A stretch of 64,000 nucleotides of DNA from Massilia aquatica. Its GTDB lineage: Bacteria; Pseudomonadota; Gammaproteobacteria; Burkholderiales; Burkholderiaceae_D. The notes beneath the pieces were generated by a model that saw only the letters and a list, made by a program, of their open reading frames with translations, was not told where the DNA came from and ran no database searches. Shown here one piece after another: positions 44,435 through 52,918 of this stretch (position 1 is the first letter of the stretch; every line of letters begins with the position of its first letter). The stretch covers positions 1-64,000 of the forward strand of contig NZ_VVIW01000005.1 of the NCBI RefSeq assembly GCF_011682045.1, written 5' to 3'. A program made the translations under genes and the position numbers.

Positions 44435-45181
44435 TCACTTCTCCCCGCTGAATTCAAACTCCACCAGCGCATCATCGGGCCAACTGGCATCTGACAGCGG
44501 CGCCACATACGTCATCTTGTCGTCCTTCACCGCGCCGGGCGGCGCGGTTTCGCTGCGTTGCCCGGCCACCATGCGATACCCCGCAAGCGCGCGCGGCGCC
44601 GCTTGCATCACATGCACACGCGCCGTCTTGCACGGCCCGCCGAGCGCACTGATCATCGTGCGTTTGGCGAAACCCATCTCCTTGCGCTCCACCGCCCAGC
44701 GCACCTCGCATTCGAGCCGCAGATCGCCCAGCCGGCGCGCATTGGCGGGCACGTCCGGCGTGCGCACGTCCGGGCGCCAGCGGAAGCTGCCTTTCTTGCG
44801 GTTGAGGATGATTTCGGCGTCCTCGTCCAGCGCCGCCTGGTTGCGCGGCATGGCAAACGTGCCATCGGCCGCCAGCGGCACGGCAATGCTGGTGTCGTTG
44901 CCGGCGATGCGGATGGTCACGCCCTCGATGCTGGCGTCCGGCGCGCTCGGGCGCAGCAGGAAGCGCAGGGGCGCTGCCGGCGCCAGCGTGTGCCTGGCGT
45001 CGAAGGCATCGAGCCCGGCAACAAACGCCTTGTAGGTCTTGAAATCCGGATCGCGCACCGCGTTGATCTGCACCGTGTCGACTTCTCTCACGGCCTCGGC
45101 CTCTTTCACGGGCTCGGCGTCCTGGGCGGTCGTGGGGCCAGCGGCCAGCATCATGGCAATCAGTAAGGTCAATGTCATCAA
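44435..45181 (-). CDS. Periplasmic protein linked to the MacAB-type exporter, unknown
   Basis: A 248-residue protein with signal peptide (TLLIAMMLAAGPTTAQ) and a mature region containing IEGVTIRIAGNDTSIAVPL, LNRKKGSFRWRPDV and CEVRWAVERKEMGF; no catalytic motif or family is recognised. It starts four bases after the permease stop, so it is the last gene of the exporter operon and may assist or be assembled by it. Confidence 0.65.
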   Translation of the reverse strand: MMTLTLLIAMMLAAGPTTAQDAEPVKEAEAVREVDTVQINAVRDPDFKTYKAFVAGLDAFDARHTLAPAAPLRFLLRPSAPDASIEGVTIRIAGNDTSIAVPLAADGTFAMPRNQAALDEDAEIILNRKKGSFRWRPDVRTPDVPANARRLGDLRLECEVRWAVERKEMGFAKRTMISALGGPCKTARVHVMQAAPRALAGYRMVAGQRSETAPPGAVKDDKMTYVAPLSDASWPDDALVEFEFSGEK

Positions 45182-45184
45182 AGT

Positions 45185-46408
45185 CTATTCGTAACGTAAA
45201 CAATCGACCGGCAACAGGCGCGAGGCGCGCCGCGCCGGATAAAAACCAAAGAACACCCCCACCAGGCTGGAAAAGCCGCAGGCCACGATCACCGCCGACA
45301 GGCTGATGACCACGTCGAACTTGCCGCTGGCCGTGATCGCCGCCGCCAGTCCCATGGCTATGGCAATCCCGACCACGCCGCCGGCCAGGCAAATCACCAC
45401 CGCTTCGGTCAAAAATTGCAGCAGCACATCGCGCGGCTTGGCGCCGATGGCCATGCGGATGCCGATCTCGCGCGTGCGCTCGGTCACCGACACCAGCATG
45501 ATGTTCATGATGCCGATCCCGCCCACCACCAGCGAAATGGCGCCGATCAGGCCGAGCAGGGCGGCGATGCCGGCGCTGATCTTGCCGGCGGTTTCGGCAA
45601 ACGAGGCCAGGTTGTCGATGCGGAAGTCGTCCGGCTCCTCGAATTTGATGTGATGGCGGTCGCGCAGGGTTTCATTGATGTCTTCGATGGCGTCCTGCAA
45701 GTTGCCGTCCGACTTGCCCTGTGCCACGACGTAATGCACATTGTCGGGAAAGGGGTTGCGGATCAGGTGGGCGCGGGCGGCGGTGATCGGCACCAGCACC
45801 AGTTCCGACAAGTCCGGCCCGTCGATCTGCTTGCCTTCGCCGTGCAGCACGCCCACCACCTGGAAGGCGACGTTTTCGATGCGGATATATTTGCCCAACG
45901 GGTCCATCTTGTAGAAGAACTGGTCGGCCACCTTGTGTCCGATGATCACGCTGCGCGAAGCGGCGCGCACGTCCGCTTCGCTGAATACGCTGCCCAGTTC
46001 CATCTTCCAGTTGCGGATCTTGAACATCGCGGGCGTCACGCCGCTGACGCTGCTGGACGAGGTTTCGTTGCCGACCGCGAGCTTGAAGCCGCTCTGCAAG
46101 GCCGGTGCGGCGCCCGCCAGGCTGGGCAGGGTATTTAAGGCGGCCGCATCGGCCAGGGTCAGGGCGGGCGCGGCGCCGGCGCGCATGCGCTGGGCCGCGG
46201 CGCGGTTGCCGCCCGGCGAAATGAACAGCATATTGGTGCCCAGCGCTTCGAGTTCCTTGCCGATGAAGCGCTGCATGCTGTCGCCCAGGGCCAGCAGCAG
46301 CACCACCGAGGTGATCCCGATGATGATGCCGAGCATGGTCAGCGCGGTGCGCAGGCGGTTCGCGCTCATCGAGCGGAACGCTTCGATCACGACCTGGAAG
46401 ACATTCAT
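45185..46408 (-). CDS. MacB-type ABC transporter permease
   Basis: A 407-residue inner-membrane permease. One N-terminal membrane helix (about 20-40) is followed by a large periplasmic MacB-like domain (~45-275) and three C-terminal helices of the FtsX core (AALLGLIGAISLVVGGIGIMNIMLVSVTERTREIG, AVVICLAGGVVGIAIAMG, VIVACGFSSLVGVFFGFYPA). In E. coli MacB is one chain of ATPase plus permease; here they are separate genes overlapping by four bases. It forms a tripartite exporter with the adjacent adaptor and an outer-membrane channel encoded elsewhere. Confidence 0.92.
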   Translation of the reverse strand: MNVFQVVIEAFRSMSANRLRTALTMLGIIIGITSVVLLLALGDSMQRFIGKELEALGTNMLFISPGGNRAAAQRMRAGAAPALTLADAAALNTLPSLAGAAPALQSGFKLAVGNETSSSSVSGVTPAMFKIRNWKMELGSVFSEADVRAASRSVIIGHKVADQFFYKMDPLGKYIRIENVAFQVVGVLHGEGKQIDGPDLSELVLVPITAARAHLIRNPFPDNVHYVVAQGKSDGNLQDAIEDINETLRDRHHIKFEEPDDFRIDNLASFAETAGKISAGIAALLGLIGAISLVVGGIGIMNIMLVSVTERTREIGIRMAIGAKPRDVLLQFLTEAVVICLAGGVVGIAIAMGLAAAITASGKFDVVISLSAVIVACGFSSLVGVFFGFYPARRASRLLPVDCLRYE

Positions 46409-47175
46409 GGCGCCTCTCCATGCGCCAGCGCCTGCTGCTCGTGGCTCAGGGCCAGTTCGCGCAAGCCTTCGGCGGCGGGGCCGTCGTACAGCACGCGTCC
46501 GTCTTTCAGGCGCATCAGGCGCTTGCTGTAGGCGGCAATGTCGCTCTCGTGCGTGACCAGCAGGATGGTGATGCCGCGTTCGGTATTAAGTTGCTGGAAG
46601 GAGCGCATGATCTCGACGCTGGTCTGGGTATCGAGGTTGCCGGTCGGCTCGTCCGCCAGGATCAGCGGCGGGTCGCCCACCAGCGCGCGCGCGATCGCCA
46701 CCCGTTGCTGCTGGCCGCCCGACAATTGATTAGGCGTGCGCCTGGCGTAATCGGCCAGGCCGACCCGGTCCAGTTCGACCAGCGCCTTGGCGTGGGCTTT
46801 GGCGCGCGACACGCCGGCGTAGATCAGCGGCAAGGCCACGTTTTCGGCCACGCTCATGCGCTTGATCAGGTTAAAGCTCTGGAACACGAAGCCAATGGTC
46901 CGGTTGCGCACGGTGGCCAGTTCGGCGCGCGACAGGGTCAGCGTGTCGATGCCGTTAAGCAGGTAGGTGCCGCCGGTGGCCTGGTCCAGGCAGCCGAAAA
47001 TATTCATCAGGGTCGACTTGCCCGAGCCGGATTGCCCCATCACCGCCAGAAAGTCGCCACGCGGCACCAGCAGGTCGATGCCGAACAGCACTTGCGTTTC
47101 CATGCTGCCCGAAAAATAGCTTTTGGTGACCTGGCGGATATCGATCAGCGGCGTCGCCGAGTCTGGCGCCGGCAT
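46405..47175 (-). CDS. MacB/LolD-type ABC transporter ATP-binding subunit
   Basis: A 256-residue ABC ATPase: Walker [11 protein letters not shown]-loop FVFQSFNLI, signature [15 protein letters not shown], Walker [14 protein letters not shown]-loop VTHE. It belongs to the MacB/LolD/FtsE branch that powers periplasmic export of molecules or lipoproteins. It shares one base with the adaptor stop and overlaps the permease start, a tightly coupled operon. Confidence 0.94.
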   Translation of the reverse strand: MPAPDSATPLIDIRQVTKSYFSGSMETQVLFGIDLLVPRGDFLAVMGQSGSGKSTLMNIFGCLDQATGGTYLLNGIDTLTLSRAELATVRNRTIGFVFQSFNLIKRMSVAENVALPLIYAGVSRAKAHAKALVELDRVGLADYARRTPNQLSGGQQQRVAIARALVGDPPLILADEPTGNLDTQTSVEIMRSFQQLNTERGITILLVTHESDIAAYSKRLMRLKDGRVLYDGPAAEGLRELALSHEQQALAHGEAP

Positions 47176-48383
47176 CAGAACTCGCTCTTGGCGCTGGCGT
47201 TGGCGCGCGTAATGACTTTGTCGCCCTTTTTCAGCTCGCCCGCGAGCACTTCGGTGTAGCGGAAGTTGGACAGGCCGATCTTGATGTCGACCGGCCTGGC
47301 TTCGTTCTTCTCGTCGAGCTTGTAGACCTTGAAGATGCGCGCCGTTTCGCTCTTGCTGCGGAAGGCGATGTCGTCTTCCTCGCTTGGGGCCGGCACCATG
47401 GCCGGCGTCTTGCCGCTGGCTTTCTGTTTCTTCTGTTCCTTTTCCAGCTCTTCATCGCTGAGGCGGAAACGCAGCGCGGCGGTGGGAATGCGCAACACAT
47501 TCGGGCGGTTGCCGACCACCAGCCGCACCTGGGCCGTCATGCCGGGCTTGAGCAATTCTTCCTTGTTTTCGACGTCGAGCACGACGTTGTAGGTGACCAC
47601 GTTCTGCACCACGTTGGCCGCCAGCCGGAACTGGCGCATGCTGGCCGCAAATTCGCGGTCGGGGTAGGCGTCGACCACGAAGTGGGCCGGCTGGCCATCT
47701 TTCAGCGCGCCGACGTCGGCTTCCGAGACGCTGGTGTCGATCTGCATCTTGGTCAAATCCTTGGCGATCTGGAACAGGTTGGGCGTGGTGAAGGAGGCCG
47801 CCACCGTCTGGCCCAGGTCGATGGTGCGCTTGATGACCACGCCGTCGATGGGGGCGCGGATCACGCTGTTGTCGAGGTCGGCCTGGGCGCGCGCCAGTTG
47901 CGCCTGCGACAGCTTGATGTTGGCCTTGGCCACGTCGAGCTCGCGGCGCGACTGGTCCAGGGTCAGGCTCGAGACGTAATTCTGCGCCACCAGCCGTTCG
48001 TTGCGTTCGAAGTTCGCTTGCGCCAGGCGCATCGAGGCTTCGGCCGAGGCCAGGCCGGCTTCGACCTGGCGGATCTGGGCGTTGAAGATGGTCGGGTCGA
48101 GTTTGAGCAAGACCTGGCCCTTCTTCACGTGGTCGTTGAAGTCGGCCTTGAGCTCGACCACGGTGCCCGACACTTGCGAGCCCACATTGATCAGCGCCAC
48201 CGGGTTGATGGTGCCGGTGGCGGTGACGGTCTGGGTGATGGTGCCGGTGTCGACCAGGGCCGAGCGGTAGCGCGACTCCGGGATCACGGGCGGTTTTTTC
48301 GATTGCAGGTAAGCAGTGCCGGCGGCGCCGGCAGCGATCACGGCGATCAGGATGGCTACGCGTTTCCGGGTGAATATGGGCAT
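47175..48383 (-). CDS. MacA-type periplasmic adaptor (HlyD family)
   Basis: About 402 residues. An N-terminal membrane anchor (VAILIAVIAAGAAGTAYL), a lipoyl domain split by an alpha hairpin (VTATGTINPVALINVGSQVSGTV ... VIRAPIDGVVIKRTIDLG), a beta-barrel, and a charged insert at about residues 300-340 (EKEQKKQKASGK). It couples the MacB-type ATPase/permease to an outer-membrane channel. The start at 48383 places the membrane helix at the N-terminus; 48464 would add an unlikely leader. First gene of the four-gene operon. Confidence 0.9.
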   Translation of the reverse strand: MPIFTRKRVAILIAVIAAGAAGTAYLQSKKPPVIPESRYRSALVDTGTITQTVTATGTINPVALINVGSQVSGTVVELKADFNDHVKKGQVLLKLDPTIFNAQIRQVEAGLASAEASMRLAQANFERNERLVAQNYVSSLTLDQSRRELDVAKANIKLSQAQLARAQADLDNSVIRAPIDGVVIKRTIDLGQTVAASFTTPNLFQIAKDLTKMQIDTSVSEADVGALKDGQPAHFVVDAYPDREFAASMRQFRLAANVVQNVVTYNVVLDVENKEELLKPGMTAQVRLVVGNRPNVLRIPTAALRFRLSDEELEKEQKKQKASGKTPAMVPAPSEEDDIAFRSKSETARIFKVYKLDEKNEARPVDIKIGLSNFRYTEVLAGELKKGDKVITRANASAKSEF

Positions 48384-48441
48384 GGGCTTCGACAAGGCTG
48401 GCGCGGCTGCGCGACGTTGTAGTGTCCGCCATTTATGCTTA

Positions 48442-48714
48442 TTAAGCAACATGCATACGTGCAACTTTTTCCTGGAAGGGGAGAATGTCGATGATCTCGA
48501 TCACGTTGCGCAGGCGCGTCATGAACAGGTCGAGCAGGTCGGGCTCTTGGGCGCGCAGGTCGAGGAAAATGACATCGTCGGCGGCGCTGCTGTCGAGTTC
48601 GAGTGCTGCCAGGTGCAGGCCGCCACGGCGGGCAATGGCCAGCACGGCTTCGAGGGTGTCCAGGGTGGCCGTCTTGGCAACGGAAAAGTGCAGGGGCAGG
48701 TGGCTATCGTTCAT
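48442..48714 (-). CDS. Small ACT-like domain protein
   Basis: A 90-residue protein with the beta-alpha-beta pattern of an ACT domain (LPLHFSVAKTATLDTLEAVLAIARRGG, LALELDSSAADDVIFLDLRA, LLDLFMTRLRNVIEIIDI). The last segment resembles the LxRLxNVxEVxDI end of IlvM/IlvN acetolactate synthase small subunits. It probably binds an amino acid and regulates a partner. It is divergent from the Lrp-family gene next door, so the two may share an amino-acid signal. No catalytic acetolactate synthase subunit is nearby. Confidence 0.72.
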   Translation of the reverse strand: MNDSHLPLHFSVAKTATLDTLEAVLAIARRGGLHLAALELDSSAADDVIFLDLRAQEPDLLDLFMTRLRNVIEIIDILPFQEKVARMHVA

Positions 48715-48842
48715 GCCTGAAAGGATATCCGCAGGGTGGCGGAATAGGCTTTCGAAGTGGCCGCTGGTTTTGGTGATAATGGAAGAATCTTCTGTAAAAG
48801 ATGTGCTATCGTCAGATTTCTTCCTTTGGGGTACGAAAAGCC

Positions 48843-49310
48843 ATGAATGCTGCCGAACTTGACGAGATTGACCGCAAGATCTTGCGCGAGCTGCGTCGCG
48901 ATGGCCGCATTGCGAATACCCAGTTGGCCGAGCGCATCGGGCTGTCGGCCTCGCCATGCTGGAACCGGGTACGGCAGATGGAGGAGGCCGGGGTGATCGA
49001 GGGCTACACCGTGCTGCTCAATCAGAAGGCGCTGGGCGTGCCCGATACGGTGATGATCGAGGTGACCCTGGACCGGCATGACGACGATACCTTCGAGCGC
49101 TTCGGGCAGGCGCTGGCCGATATGCCGGAGGTGCTGGAAGCGTATCTGTTGACCGGGGAGTACGATTACCTGATCAAGGTGGCGGTGGCGGGCACGGCGG
49201 GGTATGAGGAATTTTTACGGCGCAGGTTGTACAAACTGCCGGGCTTGCGCCACAGCAGGTCGACCTTTGTGTTGCGGGTGTTAAAGCGCAGTTATTCGCC
49301 GGAACCGTAA
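48843..49310 (+). CDS. Lrp/AsnC-family transcriptional regulator
   Basis: About 155 residues. The N-terminal winged helix-turn-helix (LDEIDRKILRELRRDGRIANTQLAERIGLSASPCWNRVRQMEEAGVI) is followed by the RAM (ACT-like) effector domain (EVTLDRHDDDTFERFGQAL, VLEAYLLTGEYDYLIKVAV, LPGLRHSRSTFVLR). Length and motifs match standalone Lrp members. The effector is presumably an amino acid. The start at 48843 matches the family N-terminus. It is divergent from the ACT-like gene, a likely target. Confidence 0.92.
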   Translation: MNAAELDEIDRKILRELRRDGRIANTQLAERIGLSASPCWNRVRQMEEAGVIEGYTVLLNQKALGVPDTVMIEVTLDRHDDDTFERFGQALADMPEVLEAYLLTGEYDYLIKVAVAGTAGYEEFLRRRLYKLPGLRHSRSTFVLRVLKRSYSPEP

Positions 49311-49314
49311 GGGC

Positions 49315-50280
49315 CTACACCGCACTGAAGCGCACCACCCGGTTGCGTCCGGCCCCTTTGGCCATGTACAGCGCCCGGTCGGCTTCGCCCAGCAACACGG
49401 CAATATCGCTCGGATGCTCCAGCGCGTGCGTCGCCAGGCCAATGCTCACCGTGACATACCCGGTCAGCTCGGCCTTGGCATGTGGAATCCCCAGGGCGGC
49501 AATGCGCTCGCGCATCTTTTCAGCCAGTACCTGGCTGTGGTCGGGCGTCATCTCGGGCAGGATCACGGCGAACTCTTCGCCGCCATAGCGCGCGATCAGA
49601 TCGGCCGGACGCTGCAGCATGGCGGCCAGCGCGTGCGCCACCTTGATCAGGGTGTCGTCCCCCTGCTGGTGTCCGTAATGGTCGTTGTACGGCTTGAAGG
49701 AATCGATATCGATCATTAATAAGGAGAGCGGTGTGCCCGAGCGTTTGGCGCGGCGCATTTCCTTTTCCATCGCCACATCGAAATGGCGCCGGTTGGCGAT
49801 CCCGGTCAAGCCATCCGAGAACGTCTGCGAGCGCAATTCCAGCGCCTGGTCGCGCAGCAGGCGTTCGCGGGTCACCGCCACGCTGACATCGGTAATCTGG
49901 ATCAGGCAATGGCGCGCCAGCCCCGGCACGTCCAGCGGCGTGACCGCCACGGCCTGCTGCATGCGCTCGCCCGCGGCACGGGCGGCGTCATTCGCAAACA
50001 GTGCGAACGGGGCCTTGTGCAAGGTCTGCGACAGCACCGATGGGAAATTGTCGCGCAGCGCCTGGCGTACCGCGCTGTCGATGCGCTTGCCGTTAAGCTC
50101 GGGGAACAGCGCGAAAAAATCCTGCCCCACGACGCTGTCGGCCGGCAAGTCGGAGTACTGGCTCATCCAATGGTTCCACACCACCACCCGGCGCGCGTGG
50201 TCGAGCACGATGGTACCCAGATTGATCGCGCCGAGCACGCTTTCAAGCATGCCCTGGCCAGGTGCCGCGGCGAGCGCCAT
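49315..50280 (-). CDS. PAS-GGDEF diguanylate cyclase
   Basis: About 321 residues. An N-terminal PAS domain (LGAINLGTIVLDHARRVVVWNHWMSQY) is followed by a linker helix and a GGDEF domain with DGLTGIANRRHFD, DIDSFKPYNDHYGHQQGDD and an intact GGEEF (RYGGEEFAV). Residues RPAD five positions before the motif form the inhibitory RxxD site. It therefore should synthesise c-di-GMP under feedback control. It is the last gene of a CheY-like/CheC/cyclase operon; the start at 50280 is one base after the cheC stop. Confidence 0.93.
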   Translation of the reverse strand: MALAAAPGQGMLESVLGAINLGTIVLDHARRVVVWNHWMSQYSDLPADSVVGQDFFALFPELNGKRIDSAVRQALRDNFPSVLSQTLHKAPFALFANDAARAAGERMQQAVAVTPLDVPGLARHCLIQITDVSVAVTRERLLRDQALELRSQTFSDGLTGIANRRHFDVAMEKEMRRAKRSGTPLSLLMIDIDSFKPYNDHYGHQQGDDTLIKVAHALAAMLQRPADLIARYGGEEFAVILPEMTPDHSQVLAEKMRERIAALGIPHAKAELTGYVTVSIGLATHALEHPSDIAVLLGEADRALYMAKGAGRNRVVRFSAV

Positions 50281-50281
50281 G

Positions 50282-50908
50282 TCAGGCCGGACCCATGATC
50301 TTGGCAAGGTAGCGGTCGACCTGGTCTTGCAGGTCGTGCAGCGCAGTCAGGTCGAGGATGAAGGCCACATAGCCGTGGATCTGGTGTTTTTCGAGGATGA
50401 AGTCGATGTGCAGCATCAGCACCACGGTATCGCCCAGGCCGCCGGTGGCGCTCAGGATTTCTTCGCTGGTGCCGACGTGGTACTCGGGCAGGGAACCGCT
50501 CAGTTCTTGCGCGAAAATATTGGCCAGGGTGCCGACGCAGGAATTGAGGATGATATTGCCGATTTCGCTCAGCGCTTCCTGCTCCATCTCGGTCAGTTCC
50601 TTGAGCGGCACCGACTCGCCCACCATCAGGCGCACGATGTCGAGGCTCTTGTCCTCGGGGAACATCAGGATCGCTTCGGTCTTGAAGGCGCCTTCGTAAT
50701 GCTGGCTGACGCCGCACACCCGGGCGCTGTCCTTGTTGCCGAGCATCTCAGCGGCATCCGCACGGTTCAAAAAGCTGATCGACGGCACCGACATCGTCAC
50801 TTCTTCATTGACGATCTCGCTCATCGACTTGGCCGCGTGGCCGACGCCGATGTTGAAGATTTCGACCAGCGCATCGTGCTGCAGTTCGCTGAGATTGAAC
50901 GTGTTCAT
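50282..50908 (-). CDS. cheC: CheC-family CheY-phosphate phosphatase
   Basis: A 208-residue CheC/FliY-type protein with both conserved active-site helices: EIFNIGVGHAAKSMSEI near the N-terminus and EIGNIILNSCVGTLANI near residue 115 (ExxN pairs). CheC dephosphorylates CheY-P and can bind CheD; no cheD is here. The four-base overlap with the upstream receiver gene suggests that receiver is its substrate. The start at 50908 fits the family. Confidence 0.9.
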   Translation of the reverse strand: MNTFNLSELQHDALVEIFNIGVGHAAKSMSEIVNEEVTMSVPSISFLNRADAAEMLGNKDSARVCGVSQHYEGAFKTEAILMFPEDKSLDIVRLMVGESVPLKELTEMEQEALSEIGNIILNSCVGTLANIFAQELSGSLPEYHVGTSEEILSATGGLGDTVVLMLHIDFILEKHQIHGYVAFILDLTALHDLQDQVDRYLAKIMGPA

Positions 50909-51270
50909 TCCAGGGCGCCGATCAGGGCGTGGATGCGCGCTTCGGTGATCGGCTTTTCCAGGAAACCGATGCCCAGTTCGTTGGCGCGGTTGCGGGTGGC
51001 GTTCTGGACGTTGGCCGTGCAAAGGGAAATATGCGCGCTTGGGCAAGCCGCGCGCAAATGCTCGGCGGCGGCCAGGCCGCCCATGCCGGGCATGTTGACG
51101 TCGATCAGGATCAGCACGGGGGAGAGGGTCTTGACCTTCTCGATGCCTTCTTCGCCGGTGCCGGCCTCTTCCACCTGCCAGCCGGGCTGGCGGCTGAGGA
51201 TGAATTGGCGCGCCATCAGCCGCGATACCCGACTGTCATCGATGACGAGGACCGTTTTCGTTTCGTTCAT
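50905..51270 (-). CDS. CheY-like single-domain response regulator
   Basis: A 121-residue receiver domain with acidic pocket VIDDS, phospho-acceptor in LILIDVNMPGMGG, Thr in LCTAN and Lys in LEKPI. It has no output domain, so it acts by protein contact, as CheY does. It is the first gene of the operon and is followed by its likely phosphatase CheC and a cyclase. The start at 51270 has GGGAAG seven bases upstream. Confidence 0.92.
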   Translation of the reverse strand: MNETKTVLVIDDSRVSRLMARQFILSRQPGWQVEEAGTGEEGIEKVKTLSPVLILIDVNMPGMGGLAAAEHLRAACPSAHISLCTANVQNATRNRANELGIGFLEKPITEARIHALIGALE

Positions 51271-51467
51271 GTCACTTCCCAGAGAATCTATGCACTGGGG
51301 CATTTTCGCATAGTTTCCCACGCCGTATAGGTAAAACGGCCCAGCCGTGCCACCAACAAGGTGACGTTCATGCGACATGGCAACAAAAAGGGGCGGTAAA
51401 GGTGTATTGGCGGGGTGCGATCCGTTAAAATAAGAGCATTCTTCCATTTTCTCCCCTATTTTTTGAC

Positions 51468-52145
51468 ATGACTCAAGACGAATTGAAACAAGCCGTGGCG
51501 CGTGCCGCGATTGCCTATGTGGTTGACGGCGAGATCATCGGCGTCGGCACCGGCTCCACCGCCAATTTCTTCATCGATGAGCTGGCCACCATCAAGGACC
51601 GCATCAAGGGCACCGTCGCCTCGTCCGAAGCGACCGCGGCGCGCCTGCGCGGGCACGGCATTGCCGTGTACGACCTGAACGACGTGACCGGGATTGCCGT
51701 CTACATCGACGGGGCTGACGAAATCACCGCCAGCGGCGCCATGATCAAGGGTGGCGGGGCGGCCCTGACGCGCGAGAAAATCGTCGCTTCCGTCTCGCGC
51801 CAGTTCGTCTGCATCGCCGACGGCTCCAAGCTGGTGCAGACCATGGGCGCCTTTGCGCTGCCGGTCGAAGTGCTGCCGATGGCGCGCACGGCCGTGATGC
51901 GGCGCCTGGCGGCCCTGGGCGGCCAGCCGCGCCTGCGCCTCAAGCCAGGTACCGAACAAGCGTTCATTACCGATAACGGCGGCGAGATCATCGACGTGGC
52001 CGGCCTGTCGATCACCGATCCGGTGGCGCTGGAGCAAGAGATCAACCAGATCGTCGGCGTCATCGCCGTCGGCCTGTTTGCCCAGCGCGGGGCAGATGTA
52101 TGCCTGCTGGGAACAAGCGAAGGCGTGAAGACGCTGACGTTTTAA
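51468..52145 (+). CDS. rpiA: Ribose-5-phosphate isomerase A
   Basis: Interconverts ribose-5-P and ribulose-5-P. Complete at 225 residues with [27 protein letters not shown] (catalytic Asp) and [14 protein letters not shown]. It is transcribed alone, and belongs to the same pentose phosphate system as tal and zwf further upstream. Confidence 0.96.
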   Translation: MTQDELKQAVARAAIAYVVDGEIIGVGTGSTANFFIDELATIKDRIKGTVASSEATAARLRGHGIAVYDLNDVTGIAVYIDGADEITASGAMIKGGGAALTREKIVASVSRQFVCIADGSKLVQTMGAFALPVEVLPMARTAVMRRLAALGGQPRLRLKPGTEQAFITDNGGEIIDVAGLSITDPVALEQEINQIVGVIAVGLFAQRGADVCLLGTSEGVKTLTF

Positions 52146-52220
52146 TCGGTCCACGACATCGATGCGGCAAGACATCGATCAAACATGCAGTTTAAGAAAT
52201 AGTTCAACGACGGGGATAAC

Positions 52221-52562
52221 ATGAAGCGATTGCTTTTGGCGGTGACGTGTGTGGCGGTGGTGCTGGGCGGCTGTGCGTCGGTCGGGAAAAAAAATGTCGC
52301 GGTGCGCCAGGCGCCGGTGAAATTGGCCGTCGTGCAAGCGCCGGCGCTCGACGCCAAGGGCCAGCCGGTCGCGCATGTCGCGTTCCGTCCGGGCATTTCA
52401 TCGGTGACAGTGGAAAACATGGCCAAGAAGCAAGGTTGCACGGGCGGTGTGGGGGCCGGCCTGATGACGCCGCCGGGTCCGGTCGAGGTATACCGCATGG
52501 TGTGCGACAACCGCACGATTTACCAGGCCAAGTGCGAATTGCGCCAGTGCAGGGCGATTTGA
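52221..52562 (+). CDS. Small lipoprotein, unknown
   Basis: A 113-residue protein with a lipoprotein signal (LLLAVTCVAVVLGGCAS; Cys at residue 18) and four later Cys (QGCTGG, MVCDN, CELRQCR) that may form disulfides. No family recognised. It is followed by a palindromic terminator. Confidence 0.75.
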   Translation: MKRLLLAVTCVAVVLGGCASVGKKNVAVRQAPVKLAVVQAPALDAKGQPVAHVAFRPGISSVTVENMAKKQGCTGGVGAGLMTPPGPVEVYRMVCDNRTIYQAKCELRQCRAI

Positions 52563-52578
52563 ACGTCGGGTAAAACAT

Positions 52579-52603
52579 CGGTGCCAGGTCAGACCTGGCA
52601 CCG
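52579..52603. terminator. Palindromic bidirectional terminator with dispersed motif
   Basis: A perfect 12-base inverted repeat (CGGTGCCAGGTC, a central A, then GACCTGGCACCG without further loop) in the gap between the convergent lipoprotein and yggX genes. It shares its GTCAGACCTGGCAC core with the RND operon terminator at 19170-19203. Confidence 0.6.
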
Positions 52604-52612
52604 ATTTGGGTG

Positions 52613-52885
52613 TCAGTCTGCCGGTGGCACGTAGCCTTGCGCCGCGTCGGCGCCGTCGCCGAAGAAGTGTTTTTCCATCTGCGTGGCAAGGTACTTGCGC
52701 GCGCGCTGGTCGGCCAGGTTCAGGCGGTTTTCATTGACCAGCATGGTCTGGTGCTTGAGCCAGGCGGCCCAGGCTTCTTTCGAGACGGTTTCCCAGATTT
52801 TCTTGCCCAGTTCGCCCGGGTAAGGTGGAAAGTCGAGTCCTTCGGCTTCCTTGTTCAATTTGACGCAATGGACGGTGCGGGCCAT
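52613..52885 (-). CDS. yggX: Iron-trafficking/oxidative damage protection protein YggX
   Basis: A 90-residue YggX homologue ([45 protein letters not shown]), a small cytoplasmic protein that protects Fe-S clusters from oxidative damage. Full length. It follows argA on the same strand, 33 bases away, and is probably co-transcribed. Confidence 0.95.
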   Translation of the reverse strand: MARTVHCVKLNKEAEGLDFPPYPGELGKKIWETVSKEAWAAWLKHQTMLVNENRLNLADQRARKYLATQMEKHFFGDGADAAQGYVPPAD

Positions 52886-52918
52886 GTGTACTCCTCAAGC
52901 GGATAAGTAAAGGCGTGA

